This document shows positions 54,123 to 63,164 of a stretch of DNA of 64,000 bases, piece after piece (the first letter of the stretch is position 1; every line of letters begins with the position of its first letter). The DNA is from Thiomicrospira aerophila AL3. GTDB taxonomy: Bacteria > Pseudomonadota > Gammaproteobacteria > Thiomicrospirales > Thiomicrospiraceae. The notes beneath the pieces were generated by a model that saw nothing but the letters and a program-made list of their open reading frames with translations, did no database searches and was not told the origin of the DNA. The position numbers were made by a program, and so were the translations under genes. The stretch is from assembly GCF_000227665.2 (NCBI RefSeq), contig NZ_CP007030.1, positions 1 to 64,000 on the forward strand, read 5' to 3'.

Positions 54123-54860
54123 ATGCGACCCAGTGGACGAGACGCTCATGTTATGCGTAACATTTCATTTACCCCGGATTTTACCTGCCATGCTGAAGGT
54201 TCGGTATTAGTAGCCTGTGGTAATACACAGGTGCTGTGTAATGTCAGTGTTGAAAATTCAGTACCGCCTTTTTTGAAAGGTCAAGGTCAGGGTTGGATCA
54301 CCGCGGAATACGGCATGTTGCCGCGTTCAACCCATACTCGCATGCGTCGAGAAGTGACCGCTGGTAAAGCGTCAGGGCGTACGCAAGAGATCCAACGCTT
54401 GATTGGACGCAGTTTGCGTGCCAGTGTTGATTTGACCGCCTTAGGTGAGCGCACGCTGATGATTGATTGTGATGTGTTGCAAGCCGATGGTGGTACGCGA
54501 ACGGCCGCGATTAATGGCGCTTATGTTGCACTGGTGATGGCACTGACGCGTTTACAAGTACGCGGGGAGTTGACAACTAACCCTATTCGTCATGCGATTG
54601 GCGCCATTTCGGTCGGTGTGGTGCAAGGTGAGGCCGTGGTGGATTTAGACTATGCTGAAGACTCACAGGCCGATACAGACATGAATTTGGTCATGACCGC
54701 AAGCGGCGAGTGTATTGAAGTACAAGGCACCGCCGAGCAACAACCTTTTAATCTACAGCAACTTAATGCAATGCTAACTCTAGGCCAGCAGGCGATTGCA
54801 CAGATTGCCACTGCCCAGCAGACCGCGATTAACCAATGGCGTCAACAGGCAGGCCTATGA
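54123..54860 (+). CDS. rph: Ribonuclease PH
   Basis: Phosphate-dependent 3' exoribonuclease that trims tRNA ends. The 245 residues begin MRPSGR and include the family core [43 protein letters not shown] and [16 protein letters not shown]. The rdgB start overlaps its stop (ATGA). AAAGGA precedes the ATG. First gene of rph-rdgB-hemW. Confidence 0.97.
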   Translation: MRPSGRDAHVMRNISFTPDFTCHAEGSVLVACGNTQVLCNVSVENSVPPFLKGQGQGWITAEYGMLPRSTHTRMRREVTAGKASGRTQEIQRLIGRSLRASVDLTALGERTLMIDCDVLQADGGTRTAAINGAYVALVMALTRLQVRGELTTNPIRHAIGAISVGVVQGEAVVDLDYAEDSQADTDMNLVMTASGECIEVQGTAEQQPFNLQQLNAMLTLGQQAIAQIATAQQTAINQWRQQAGL

Positions 54861-55447
54861 TGAGTACCTTGGTGTTGGCTTCAAATAATCCCGGCAAAAT
54901 TGCGGAGCTAAAAGCCTTGTTACCCGGGCGTGATGTGCGTCCGCAAGGCGAGTATTTTAGTGAAGAAGCGGTTGAAACCGGTCATAGTTTCATTGAAAAC
55001 GCATTGATTAAAGCGCGTTATGCTGCCAGTCGTACCGGACTGCCCGCGATTGCGGATGATTCAGGTCTGGAGGTTTCGGCGCTAAAGGGTGAGCCGGGGA
55101 TTTTCTCGGCGCGTTATGCAGGCCGGGGTGCGAATGACACGCAAAACCTCTATAAGCTACTTGAAATGATGCATGATGTACCGGATGGTGAGCGACAAGC
55201 CAGCTATTTTTGTGCGATGGTCGTGGTGCGGCACGCGCAAGACCCTACGCCGTTAATTGGGTTGGGCCGATGGCACGGCGAAATTTTACGCCAGCCGGAA
55301 GGCAGTGGTGGCTTTGGTTATGATCCGGTGTTTTATTTGCCTAAATGGCAGTGCACAGCGGCCCAGTTATCGTCTGAGGTGAAAAACCAGCACAGTCATC
55401 GCGCGCAAGCCTTAAAAGCACTCGTCACTCAGCTTTCGGTTGAATAA
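54857..55447 (+). CDS. rdgB: dITP/XTP pyrophosphatase (Ham1/RdgB family)
   Basis: Removes non-canonical purine triphosphates such as XTP and dITP from the nucleotide pool. Family motifs: [16 protein letters not shown] at the start, [23 protein letters not shown] with the catalytic aspartates, GIFSARYAG, and [12 protein letters not shown]. Two adjacent ATG codons (54857, 54860) overlap the rph stop; either gives about 195 residues. An upstream in-frame GTG-like start would lie deep in rph. Confidence 0.96.
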   Translation: MMSTLVLASNNPGKIAELKALLPGRDVRPQGEYFSEEAVETGHSFIENALIKARYAASRTGLPAIADDSGLEVSALKGEPGIFSARYAGRGANDTQNLYKLLEMMHDVPDGERQASYFCAMVVVRHAQDPTPLIGLGRWHGEILRQPEGSGGFGYDPVFYLPKWQCTAAQLSSEVKNQHSHRAQALKALVTQLSVE

Positions 55448-55463
55448 CGGAGCGGGTGTCGTC

Positions 55464-56714
55464 ATGGATAGCCTTGCACACGACCCAGTGACCCCAGCAG
55501 ATACCTGGGTTTTTAGCCCGCATATTCCACTTAGTCTTTATATTCATTATCCTTGGTGTGTGCAAAAGTGTCCTTACTGCGATTTTAATTCACACCAAGC
55601 GAAAGTAGATTTAGCCGAGCAAGAGCATCTTTATTTAGACGCGGTGATTGCGCAGTTAACTGCCAGTTTGCCACTGATTTGGGGACGTCCCATTCAATCC
55701 ATTTTTTTTGGCGGCGGAACACCGAGCTTAATGTCGGCAGCGGGCTTTAGTCATTTAATGACTCAGGTTCGTCAATTGCTGCCGCTTGCTGCCGGCTGTG
55801 AAATCACCCTAGAAGCCAATCCGGGTACGGTTGATGAAGCGAAATTTGCGGCCTTCTATGCGGCGGGTGTCAATCGTTTGTCGATTGGCATTCAGAGCTT
55901 TAACCCCGAGCATCTTCAGGCGTTAGGGCGTATTCATGACGAGCAGCAGGCCTGGTCGGCGATTGCCACTGCTAAGGCAGTCGGTTTTGAGCGTATTAAT
56001 CTCGATTTAATGTATGGTTTACCCAACCAAACGCTCGCACAAGCGTTGGATGATTTAGCGCAGGCCTTAGCTGCCGATACTGGTCACCTATCTCATTATC
56101 AATTAACCCTAGAGCCAAATACGCCCTTTTATCGTCAACCACCGGTTTTGCCGGATGATGATCATTGTTGGGAGATGCAAGAAGCTTGTCAAAGCCGCTT
56201 AGCCGCAGCGGGCTATCAGCATTATGAAGTATCCGCCTATGCCAAAGCGCAGCAGGCCTGCCAGCATAACCTGAACTACTGGCAATTTGGTGACTATCTT
56301 GGCTTAGGTGCCGGCGCGCATGGTAAATTGACCTTTGTGAATGAGCAGTCCATTTGGCGCTCGCAAATGCCTAGTTCTCCGGGGAGTTATATTCGTGAGG
56401 TGAATCAAGCGATGCAACAGGGGCTAGCGGTGCAGAATCCAAAACAGTTGGGGCGCTGGTGGCAGGTTGAGCCGGATGAACGGCTGTTTGAATTTATGTT
56501 AAATGGGTTAAGATTACAGCAAGGGTTTGATGTGTCCTTGATCAGTGAGCGCACTGGTTTAGTGGCGGATCATTGGGAAGCGCAACTTAATGAGTTGGCG
56601 CAACAGGGCTGGTTAACCCTGTCACCTGCTGATGCGGCTATCACGGCACGTAGGTTGAACCTGACCGAACAGGGACACCGTTATTTAAATAGTTTATTGG
56701 CCCAGTGGGTTTAG
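55464..56714 (+). CDS. hemW: Radical-SAM heme chaperone HemW
   Basis: Coproporphyrinogen oxidase-like radical-SAM protein that binds and delivers heme. From ATG 55464 (CGGAG upstream) it is 416 residues. The cluster motif CVQKCPYCDF is present, followed by SIFFGGGTPSLM, LEANPGTVDEAKF, GVNRLSIGIQSF and a C-terminal HemN-like domain. A TTG at 55440 would overlap rdgB. The lack of the extra N-terminal HemN features supports HemW. Third gene of the rph operon. Confidence 0.93.
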   Translation: MDSLAHDPVTPADTWVFSPHIPLSLYIHYPWCVQKCPYCDFNSHQAKVDLAEQEHLYLDAVIAQLTASLPLIWGRPIQSIFFGGGTPSLMSAAGFSHLMTQVRQLLPLAAGCEITLEANPGTVDEAKFAAFYAAGVNRLSIGIQSFNPEHLQALGRIHDEQQAWSAIATAKAVGFERINLDLMYGLPNQTLAQALDDLAQALAADTGHLSHYQLTLEPNTPFYRQPPVLPDDDHCWEMQEACQSRLAAAGYQHYEVSAYAKAQQACQHNLNYWQFGDYLGLGAGAHGKLTFVNEQSIWRSQMPSSPGSYIREVNQAMQQGLAVQNPKQLGRWWQVEPDERLFEFMLNGLRLQQGFDVSLISERTGLVADHWEAQLNELAQQGWLTLSPADAAITARRLNLTEQGHRYLNSLLAQWV

Positions 56715-56751
56715 ATGGGTTTCAGGATTTAATTAAGGCAAGGAGTGGGCT

Positions 56752-58506
56752 ATGTCCGTAGCAGACGCAACATCCTCATCATCAGATTTATCGACACCGC
56801 AAACGCGACCACCGCGTCATCCGGTCGTGCGTTGGTTTAAAGCGATTGCGATCATTATTGCTACCTTGATTATTTTTGTCGTCGCCGCGTTTTATATTGC
56901 CTTGCATCTGATTGACTTTAATAAGTATCAGCCGCTGATTGCCAATGAGCTAAATCAGAAGTTAGGTATTGAGGCGGAATTTAATGGTGAAGTGCGCGCC
57001 CAAAAATGGCCGTTTGCAATGCAAGCCGATCAGCTGACCTTACAGGGTGAGTGGCAAGACTATTGGTGGCGGGCGGAGATTGAGGACGTCAAAATTAAAC
57101 TGTCACTGAACGATTTAGTCCGTCAACAGCAGGCTAATCCCGTTGGCATTGAATGGTTGGTCAGCACACTCAGTTGGGGTGAACTTGGTCAAGAACAACC
57201 TATTGCCAGTATTAACGATTGGCAAGGCGAGGCGGGTATGAGCCAGCTGGACCAGCAGGCCTGGTTCATTGATATGCAATTTTATCTAGCCGAAAAATTA
57301 CAGCGCATCCAGATTAATCCATTGGCTTATGACAAAAGCACCCAAACGTTGAGCTGGCAAGAACTGGTGTGGCGCCAAGGCCATCAAGCAGAAAAGGTGA
57401 TGACCGCCCAAGGTTCGATCACTTGGCAGCCGTCATTGAATTGGTCGCTCAGCGCCAATCTTGTTAATTTGAATCCGCGTGAGTTGACTGAAGTGTTTGG
57501 TGCCCATTGGCCTAATTTTGTGGCCGAAGATGCCTTTACACGTTTGAGTGGGCAGTTAGACACGCGCGGTGAACCTCAGTCTTGGTCATTGGACATGGCG
57601 CCTTTAACCTTGGACCAAACCCAGCTAACCGGGCAGATTGAGTTTAGAGATCAAGTGAAACTGCAATTGGGTTTATCTTTGGATGAACTGAACATGGATT
57701 TTTACCGTGCCCATTCAAGCCTGCAGCCTGGTGAAACCTATTTACCCATTGCGGTGCCGGTGACCACCTTACGTGAAACACCTTTTGAGGGTAAGTTAGC
57801 GATTAATTCGCTAAGGTTATGGGGTGGTCATTACCAGAATATTCAGGCCAGTATGAGTGGTGAAGCAGGCCTGGTAGAGCTCAATCCGCTGCGGGTCGAT
57901 TTGTATCAAGGTCATTGGGCCGGCGATATGTTAATTGATGTGACCGGTGACACGCCAGCGTTTGGCTTAAATTGGCACTGGCATGAGGTGATGATAGGTG
58001 ATTGGTTAGCGGCCATCATGGATTACCGTGATTTATCAGGGCAACTTAATGGTCAGGCGAGGATTCAAACCGCCGGTTCAAATGAGCAGGCGCTCAAATA
58101 TAATGCCCAAGGACAGTTTGAATTGCAGTTGCTAAACGGTGAATATCGCGGTTTGGATTTGAATCGTTTGCTTATGGCACAAATTCCGCAAGCAGGGGAC
58201 ACCACGGTGTTTCAGCAGCTCACGGTGAGTGGGCAGATAGTCGATGGGGTGATGACGGTGCGACCGATTCAGCTGGCATCAACGAACTTTGATATAAGCG
58301 GTCATGGGCAAGTTCACTTGCCTACCAGTCTAACGCGGGGACAATTAATCTTGGATTATAAGCAACCGCCCACACCGCTGGGTTTTTTAGCCGGCGCTAA
58401 ATTGCCGGTTGAAATGGACGGGCCTTTATTGGCCCCGCGTTGGTTTATAGATAGTCGCGAGGTGTTACAGCACAACAACCTGCTTGACCTTTTTATTGGT
58501 CATTAG
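56752..58506 (+). CDS. AsmA family protein
   Basis: 584 residues with one N-terminal membrane helix (about 29-52) and a long beta-rich periplasmic part typical of AsmA: the start FYIALHLIDFNKYQPLIANELNQKLG and the C-terminal GQLNGQARIQTAGSN ... GEYRGLDLNRLL. AsmA-like proteins are linked to lipid transport to and assembly of the outer membrane. It lies 37 bases after hemW with AAGGAG before the ATG and may be co-transcribed. Two CAGGCCTG sites. Confidence 0.88.
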   Translation: MSVADATSSSSDLSTPQTRPPRHPVVRWFKAIAIIIATLIIFVVAAFYIALHLIDFNKYQPLIANELNQKLGIEAEFNGEVRAQKWPFAMQADQLTLQGEWQDYWWRAEIEDVKIKLSLNDLVRQQQANPVGIEWLVSTLSWGELGQEQPIASINDWQGEAGMSQLDQQAWFIDMQFYLAEKLQRIQINPLAYDKSTQTLSWQELVWRQGHQAEKVMTAQGSITWQPSLNWSLSANLVNLNPRELTEVFGAHWPNFVAEDAFTRLSGQLDTRGEPQSWSLDMAPLTLDQTQLTGQIEFRDQVKLQLGLSLDELNMDFYRAHSSLQPGETYLPIAVPVTTLRETPFEGKLAINSLRLWGGHYQNIQASMSGEAGLVELNPLRVDLYQGHWAGDMLIDVTGDTPAFGLNWHWHEVMIGDWLAAIMDYRDLSGQLNGQARIQTAGSNEQALKYNAQGQFELQLLNGEYRGLDLNRLLMAQIPQAGDTTVFQQLTVSGQIVDGVMTVRPIQLASTNFDISGHGQVHLPTSLTRGQLILDYKQPPTPLGFLAGAKLPVEMDGPLLAPRWFIDSREVLQHNNLLDLFIGH

Positions 58507-58523
58507 GTTGTTAAATCGGTGGA

Positions 58524-59855
58524 TTAGCGGCTTGGCCAACGACCGCGTTTAGCCGGTGCTTTGCCTGCTGAGGCAGAGTCACTGCCTTTGTTGCCCTGGC
58601 CACCACTGCGTCCACCACGCCCACCTGGTTTCCCTGCGCCAGTGCGACCATTAGCAGGCCTGCTACTGGCCGCAGGTTTAGCACGACGAGGTTTGCGATC
58701 CAATGAGGTTTCAGGCACGGAATGATTGGGTTCAAAGCCATCTTCGAAGCGACGCGGCAAGACTTTACCAGTCAGGTGTTCAATCTCGGCCAGTAAATCC
58801 ACTTCATCAGCACAGACTAAAGATAACGCCTCACCTTTTGAACCTGCTCGGCCCGTTCGGCCAATACGGTGCACATAATCTTCAGCCACGTTGGGTAAGT
58901 CTATGTTGATGACATGGGGTAGTAGGTCAATATCAATGCCACGCGCGGCGATATCGGTCGCTACCAGCACACGAATTTTATTGGCTTTAAAATCAGCCAG
59001 GGCTTTAGTCCGTGCGCCTTGGCTCTTATTGCCATGTAACGCGGCCGCTGGAATGCCGGCACTAATGAGTTTTTCACAGATGCGGTTAGCGCCGTGTTTG
59101 GTTTTGGAGAAAGCCAGCACTTGTTGCCAGTTTTGCGAGGCGACTAAATGAATCAATAATTCCGTTTTTTTGGCTTTATCGACTGGGATGACTGTTTGTA
59201 GTACTAATTCAGTAGTGGTATTAGGCGGGGTCACCGATACTTGTTTTGGCGCGTTTAAAAATTGATGCGCTAACTGCTTAATCGAATCTGAAAAGGTCGC
59301 CGAAAACATCAGTGTTTGACGTTTGTTAGGCAACAGCTTAGCAATACGCTTTAAATCATGGATAAAGCCCATGTCGAGCATCCGGTCGGCTTCGTCTAGC
59401 ACCAACACTTCAAGCTGATCAAATTTAACGGCATTTTGCTGATGGAGGTCGAGCAAACGACCCGGTGTGGCTACCAAAATATCTAAACCGCGACGCAGTT
59501 TCATCATTTGTGGGTTAATGCTGACGCCACCAAATACCACGCCTGCCCGCAAGGGCAAATGTTGACCGTAGTTGACCACGCTTTCATGGACTTGTGCCGC
59601 CAGCTCACGGGTGGGGGTTAAAATCAGCGCGCGTACTTGGTTGGGCTTGGCGGCTTGGCCGTTTTGCAGGCGATGGAGCAGCGGCAGGGTAAAGCCAGCG
59701 GTTTTACCTGTTCCAGTCTGAGCAGCGGCCATTAAGTCGTCACCCGCAAGCACTAATGGAATCGCGGCTTGTTGAATCGGTGTGGGTTGGGTATAGCCTT
59801 CGTCGGCAATGGCTTGCACTAAAGCCGGATGGAGTGCGAGTTGATCAAATGTCAT
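58524..59855 (-). CDS. rhlE: DEAD-box RNA helicase, RhlE-type
   Basis: 443 residues. Q motif ([15 protein letters not shown]), motif [10 protein letters not shown], Ib PTRELAAQV, motif [15 protein letters not shown], motif III SATFS, then [11 protein letters not shown] and [10 protein letters not shown]. The C-terminal 75 residues are a basic, glycine-rich tail ([14 protein letters not shown]), as in RhlE proteins acting on ribosome assembly or RNA turnover. Convergent with the AsmA gene. Confidence 0.92.
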   Translation of the reverse strand: MTFDQLALHPALVQAIADEGYTQPTPIQQAAIPLVLAGDDLMAAAQTGTGKTAGFTLPLLHRLQNGQAAKPNQVRALILTPTRELAAQVHESVVNYGQHLPLRAGVVFGGVSINPQMMKLRRGLDILVATPGRLLDLHQQNAVKFDQLEVLVLDEADRMLDMGFIHDLKRIAKLLPNKRQTLMFSATFSDSIKQLAHQFLNAPKQVSVTPPNTTTELVLQTVIPVDKAKKTELLIHLVASQNWQQVLAFSKTKHGANRICEKLISAGIPAAALHGNKSQGARTKALADFKANKIRVLVATDIAARGIDIDLLPHVINIDLPNVAEDYVHRIGRTGRAGSKGEALSLVCADEVDLLAEIEHLTGKVLPRRFEDGFEPNHSVPETSLDRKPRRAKPAASSRPANGRTGAGKPGGRGGRSGGQGNKGSDSASAGKAPAKRGRWPSR

Positions 59856-60023
59856 ACTTTAGACCTATAATGAAGCGATCTGAAGTGCATGCAAACCAAA
59901 CCGCGATGAAAAGAGTGCCAAGCATACCCGATTTTGACTTAAAAAGCGTAAAATAAATCTGACTTAGGCTGGCCTAAGCCGAATAAGTGAACAAAATAAT
60001 TAACATACTTGGGAGTGACATGA

Positions 60024-60542
60024 ATGAAAGCCGTTAAAACAGGTTTGCTAGCTTTGAGCTTGGGATTGGCGACCAGCTTATCCGCACAGGCGTTTACCGT
60101 CGAACTGGGTGATCCAGCATGGGATGGTCAAAAGATCCCAACTGGGATGCAGTGCCAAAAATTTGGTGGCGAACAACCCCGCTCACCGGCCTTGATGCTG
60201 AGCGATATTCCCGCCGATACCAACTTAATTATGTTCGAATACAGTGATCGCAGTTTTGCGCCGATGGATAACGGTGGTCATGGACGATTTGGGTTTGCGT
60301 TGAATGAACCGGTTGAAAAGGTATGGGTAGAGCATGTGCCAGGGCATAGTTTTGAGTTACCCAAAGGATTCTTTTTAATTGAACCGCATCGCAATCCAAG
60401 TTGGGACATAGCTGGAGCCTATATGCCACCTTGCTCAGGTGGTCGCAATAACGAATATTACGTGACAGTAACGGCGGTTAAGTTTGATGGTGAATCAATG
60501 GAGAAATTAGCGACTCAAGTTCTAGAGCTAGGCCGCTATTAG
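60024..60542 (+). CDS. Secreted PEBP-like (YbhB/Raf kinase inhibitor-like) protein
   Basis: 172 residues with a signal peptide (MKAVKTGLLALSLGLATSLSAQA). The mature part has a pattern like phosphatidylethanolamine-binding proteins: PRSPALMLSDIPADTNLIMFEYSD, a central GHGRFGF and a C-terminal MPPCSGGRNNEYYVTVTAV. GGGAG precedes the ATG. Probably periplasmic; the ligand is unknown. The assignment rests on pattern similarity, not on a catalytic motif. Confidence 0.65.
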   Translation: MKAVKTGLLALSLGLATSLSAQAFTVELGDPAWDGQKIPTGMQCQKFGGEQPRSPALMLSDIPADTNLIMFEYSDRSFAPMDNGGHGRFGFALNEPVEKVWVEHVPGHSFELPKGFFLIEPHRNPSWDIAGAYMPPCSGGRNNEYYVTVTAVKFDGESMEKLATQVLELGRY

Positions 60543-60545
60543 TCA

Positions 60546-61208
60546 TCACTTGCCGTTAAAGGCGGCTAGGGGCTTAAAGCGTAAGATGTCATTGCTGCCT
60601 TCAAGGAGCAATAGTTCTAAGCCCTTATCAGGAAAATACCAATAGGCAATTCCATCGTCATCGGTGTGAATCGATGCCGGTGCGCCAAAGCGTTTTTCAA
60701 TGGCTTCCGCGGTTAAACGACGACGTGGCACCATGGTGATTTCGCCGATCGGATAATTAAACAAATCTAGCGTATCTTGGCTGTTTAACAGCACCTCACG
60801 CGCGCCTTGCTTCGACACGGTAATTCTGGCGCCCCGCGCAAAATACTCATCAAGTTGTTGCGGAGTTAAATTGAGTTTTGCCACCAGCGCAGTATGAATG
60901 GTGCCGACATAGGCCGAATGTAAATAGGCTTCAGCAGAGCGCTCGCCACTTGGCAGTTCAAATAGTTTGACTTCGATATCGCGCCCATACAGCTGACTGA
61001 TTTCTCGCAGTGTCGATTCATTGAGGGTTAGACCTAGTGCGAGCACCTGACCTTGCTCATTAACCGTTGCGTTCCAAGGTAAAATTGCTCGATCATAATC
61101 ACGCCCTTGCGGCACGATATTGAGCAAAATCACAAACATGACCAGTGAGATAATAATGACCCAACTCACGGGTCGTAGCGATTTTAGCCAAGCGGTTATT
61201 TTAGCCAT
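60546..61208 (-). CDS. Membrane-anchored protein of unknown function
   Basis: 220 residues from ATG 61208, directly after the stop of the upstream gene (TAA GTG ATG). One N-terminal membrane helix (about 15-33) is followed by a soluble, probably periplasmic domain with LNESTLREISQLYG, RITVSKQGAREVLLN, PRRRLTAEAIEKRFGAP and AYWYFPDKGLELLLLEG. I do not recognise a family. It is translationally linked with the membrane protein at 61212. Confidence 0.7.
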   Translation of the reverse strand: MAKITAWLKSLRPVSWVIIISLVMFVILLNIVPQGRDYDRAILPWNATVNEQGQVLALGLTLNESTLREISQLYGRDIEVKLFELPSGERSAEAYLHSAYVGTIHTALVAKLNLTPQQLDEYFARGARITVSKQGAREVLLNSQDTLDLFNYPIGEITMVPRRRLTAEAIEKRFGAPASIHTDDDGIAYWYFPDKGLELLLLEGSNDILRFKPLAAFNGK

Positions 61209-61211
61209 CAC

Positions 61212-61814
61212 TTATTTTGGCTCACTTGAGTCGCTGCGCGCCAGGCCTGGGTCACGGTCGTTATATTCACCTTTTTCTGCATTAGATGAATCGGTGCGCG
61301 GGACATACTGGGCCATTTTTTTATCGACAATGCCTTTGCCGGCATCGTAAACCGAAATACCTGTTTGTAAAAAGGTGATCAGGACAGTGAAAAACACAAT
61401 CGCGCCGCCAAAGAACATGGTGATAATTTGGAAGATGGGCGTAGAGCTACCGTCTTCAGCAAAATTATTCATTGTCATGCCGCTTGGGGTAATCCAATCG
61501 ATTAAAACATAGATAGACACTAAGACGATCGCTGCGGCATAACTGATAATTAACAAGCGACCACGTCGCCATGCCAGCATCCAGTGCGCACTTACAAACC
61601 AGGTGTCATCGCGCATTTTTTGATAGGCTTTGTAGCGAATATAACTTAATACCGCAATCGAAATCAGCGGCACTAAGATAAACATAAACATATTGCCGGT
61701 TGTTTTCAGAATCGACAAGGATAAAAATAAATGCACCAAAATAATGTTTAGATTGTAGATATGGTGGGGGTTTTTTGCGCGTTGCGCTTCATCATCTTGA
61801 ACCTGATATTGCAT
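61212..61814 (-). CDS. Multi-pass membrane protein of unknown function
   Basis: 200 residues with about four hydrophobic segments (about 22-40, 43-58, 90-110, 130-155) and a charged, acidic C-terminal tail (RTDSSNAEKGEYNDRDPGL). The stop is followed immediately by the start of the 60546 gene, so the two are likely a functional pair. No family recognised. A CAGGCCTG site lies near its 3' end. Confidence 0.7.
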   Translation of the reverse strand: MQYQVQDDEAQRAKNPHHIYNLNIILVHLFLSLSILKTTGNMFMFILVPLISIAVLSYIRYKAYQKMRDDTWFVSAHWMLAWRRGRLLIISYAAAIVLVSIYVLIDWITPSGMTMNNFAEDGSSTPIFQIITMFFGGAIVFFTVLITFLQTGISVYDAGKGIVDKKMAQYVPRTDSSNAEKGEYNDRDPGLARSDSSEPK

Positions 61815-61852
61815 AGTGCCTCGGGTGTTAGCAAATGGAATGGTTAAATATA

Positions 61853-62209
61853 TTAATATTCTATTATAAATTGTTCCAAGCGTTGTTGAAGGTTTTCCGC
61901 ATGCGTGATTAAACTCGCTAAATTTGTTTGCAACTGCTCATAGTCAGCATCTTCGTTAGCCGATTTTTCAATTACATAGCACTGCTCAGAAAACGCCATT
62001 AAGCCTAGATTGGCGCTGCTCCCCTTGAGCAAATGTGCCAAATCCTTAACCTGCGTCGTATTTTCCGCTTTGATCGCCCGCTGCAACTTATTCAGCGTAA
62101 TGGGCGTGTGTTTTAAGAAGGTGACAATAATGGGTTTTAAGTCGTCGTTTAGGAGTTCTTTTAACGATACTAAGGTTTCAAAAGAGTCAAGTGTGTTAGG
62201 GGACGTCAT
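61853..62209 (-). CDS. Orphan Hpt phosphotransfer protein
   Basis: 118 residues forming one histidine phosphotransfer domain. The phosphohistidine lies in the motif LAHLLKGSSANLGL, with helical flanks typical of a four-helix bundle. Its ATG overlaps the pip stop (ATGA). The NosP-like kinase at 16062 has a receiver but no Hpt and could use this protein, though nothing in the sequence proves that pairing. Confidence 0.88.
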   Translation of the reverse strand: MTSPNTLDSFETLVSLKELLNDDLKPIIVTFLKHTPITLNKLQRAIKAENTTQVKDLAHLLKGSSANLGLMAFSEQCYVIEKSANEDADYEQLQTNLASLITHAENLQQRLEQFIIEY

Positions 62210-63159
62210 ACTATATTCCTTAGTTGATCGGTCGCGTTAAGTAACGCATGGGTGATTTCCGCTTCAAAGGCCGAGTGACCACTATTTGAACAAATAATTA
62301 ATTCTGCCTGTGGCCAGGCTTGGTGCAACGCATAAGCCTGCTCAATCGGACACACCACATCATAGCGGCCATGAATAATCCAGGCCGGCACATTGGGTAG
62401 TTTATGTGCGTCGTCTAAAAGTTGATTTTGGCGCAAAAACGACTTGTGCATAAAGTAGTGGCATTCAATCCGTGCCATTGCCAGCGCATGGTGTGGATCA
62501 GCAAAGTGCGCCACAATATCTGGGTTACTCACCAATGTTGAGGTGCGCCCCTCCCAGACGGACCAAGCTTCAGCCGCACGCATTCTGGCGACTTCATCGT
62601 CACCGGTAAGTTGTTGATAATAAGCAGAAATCAGGTCATTTCGTTGTGCTTGGGGTATGGGGGCAAGGTAATCTTGCCAGTAATCTGGGAAGAGCGCGCT
62701 CGCCCCTTGCTGGTAAAACCAAGCAATATCTTGATCACGACAAAGGAAGATCCCGCGAAGGATTAAACCCCGAACGTGTTGTGGATAAGTCTGTGCGTAA
62801 GCTAATGATAAAGTCGAACCCCAAGAGCCACCAAAGAGCAGCCATTGTGTAATCGCTAAATGTTGGCGCAAGGCCTCCATATCGGCGAGTAGATGATCTG
62901 TGGTGTTATGGTCTAAACTGGCATGAGGGGTAGAACGCCCAGACCCGCGTTGATCAAATAAAATGATGCGATAGGTCTGGGGGTCAAAAAATTGTCGGTG
63001 CACGGGCGAACAACCGCCGCCGGGGCCACCGTGGACAAACAATACCGGAATACCCTGTGGGTTACCGGATTGTTCATAATAGATTTGATGTCCCTCACCA
63101 ACAGGCAACCAGGCCTGCTGATAGGGTTCAATCGGAGGGTAGAGCTTGCGTAAGCTCAT
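62206..63159 (-). CDS. pip: Prolyl aminopeptidase
   Basis: Alpha/beta hydrolase that removes N-terminal proline from peptides. 317 residues with oxyanion segment VHGGPGGG, FDQRGSGRSTPH, nucleophile serine in FGGSWGSTLSLAYA, aspartate in HGRYDVVCP and histidine in SGHSAFE. All triad residues are present. Translationally coupled to the Hpt gene downstream. One CAGGCCTG site near the 5' end. Confidence 0.94.
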   Translation of the reverse strand: MSLRKLYPPIEPYQQAWLPVGEGHQIYYEQSGNPQGIPVLFVHGGPGGGCSPVHRQFFDPQTYRIILFDQRGSGRSTPHASLDHNTTDHLLADMEALRQHLAITQWLLFGGSWGSTLSLAYAQTYPQHVRGLILRGIFLCRDQDIAWFYQQGASALFPDYWQDYLAPIPQAQRNDLISAYYQQLTGDDEVARMRAAEAWSVWEGRTSTLVSNPDIVAHFADPHHALAMARIECHYFMHKSFLRQNQLLDDAHKLPNVPAWIIHGRYDVVCPIEQAYALHQAWPQAELIICSNSGHSAFEAEITHALLNATDQLRNIV

Positions 63160-63164
63160 TAGGC

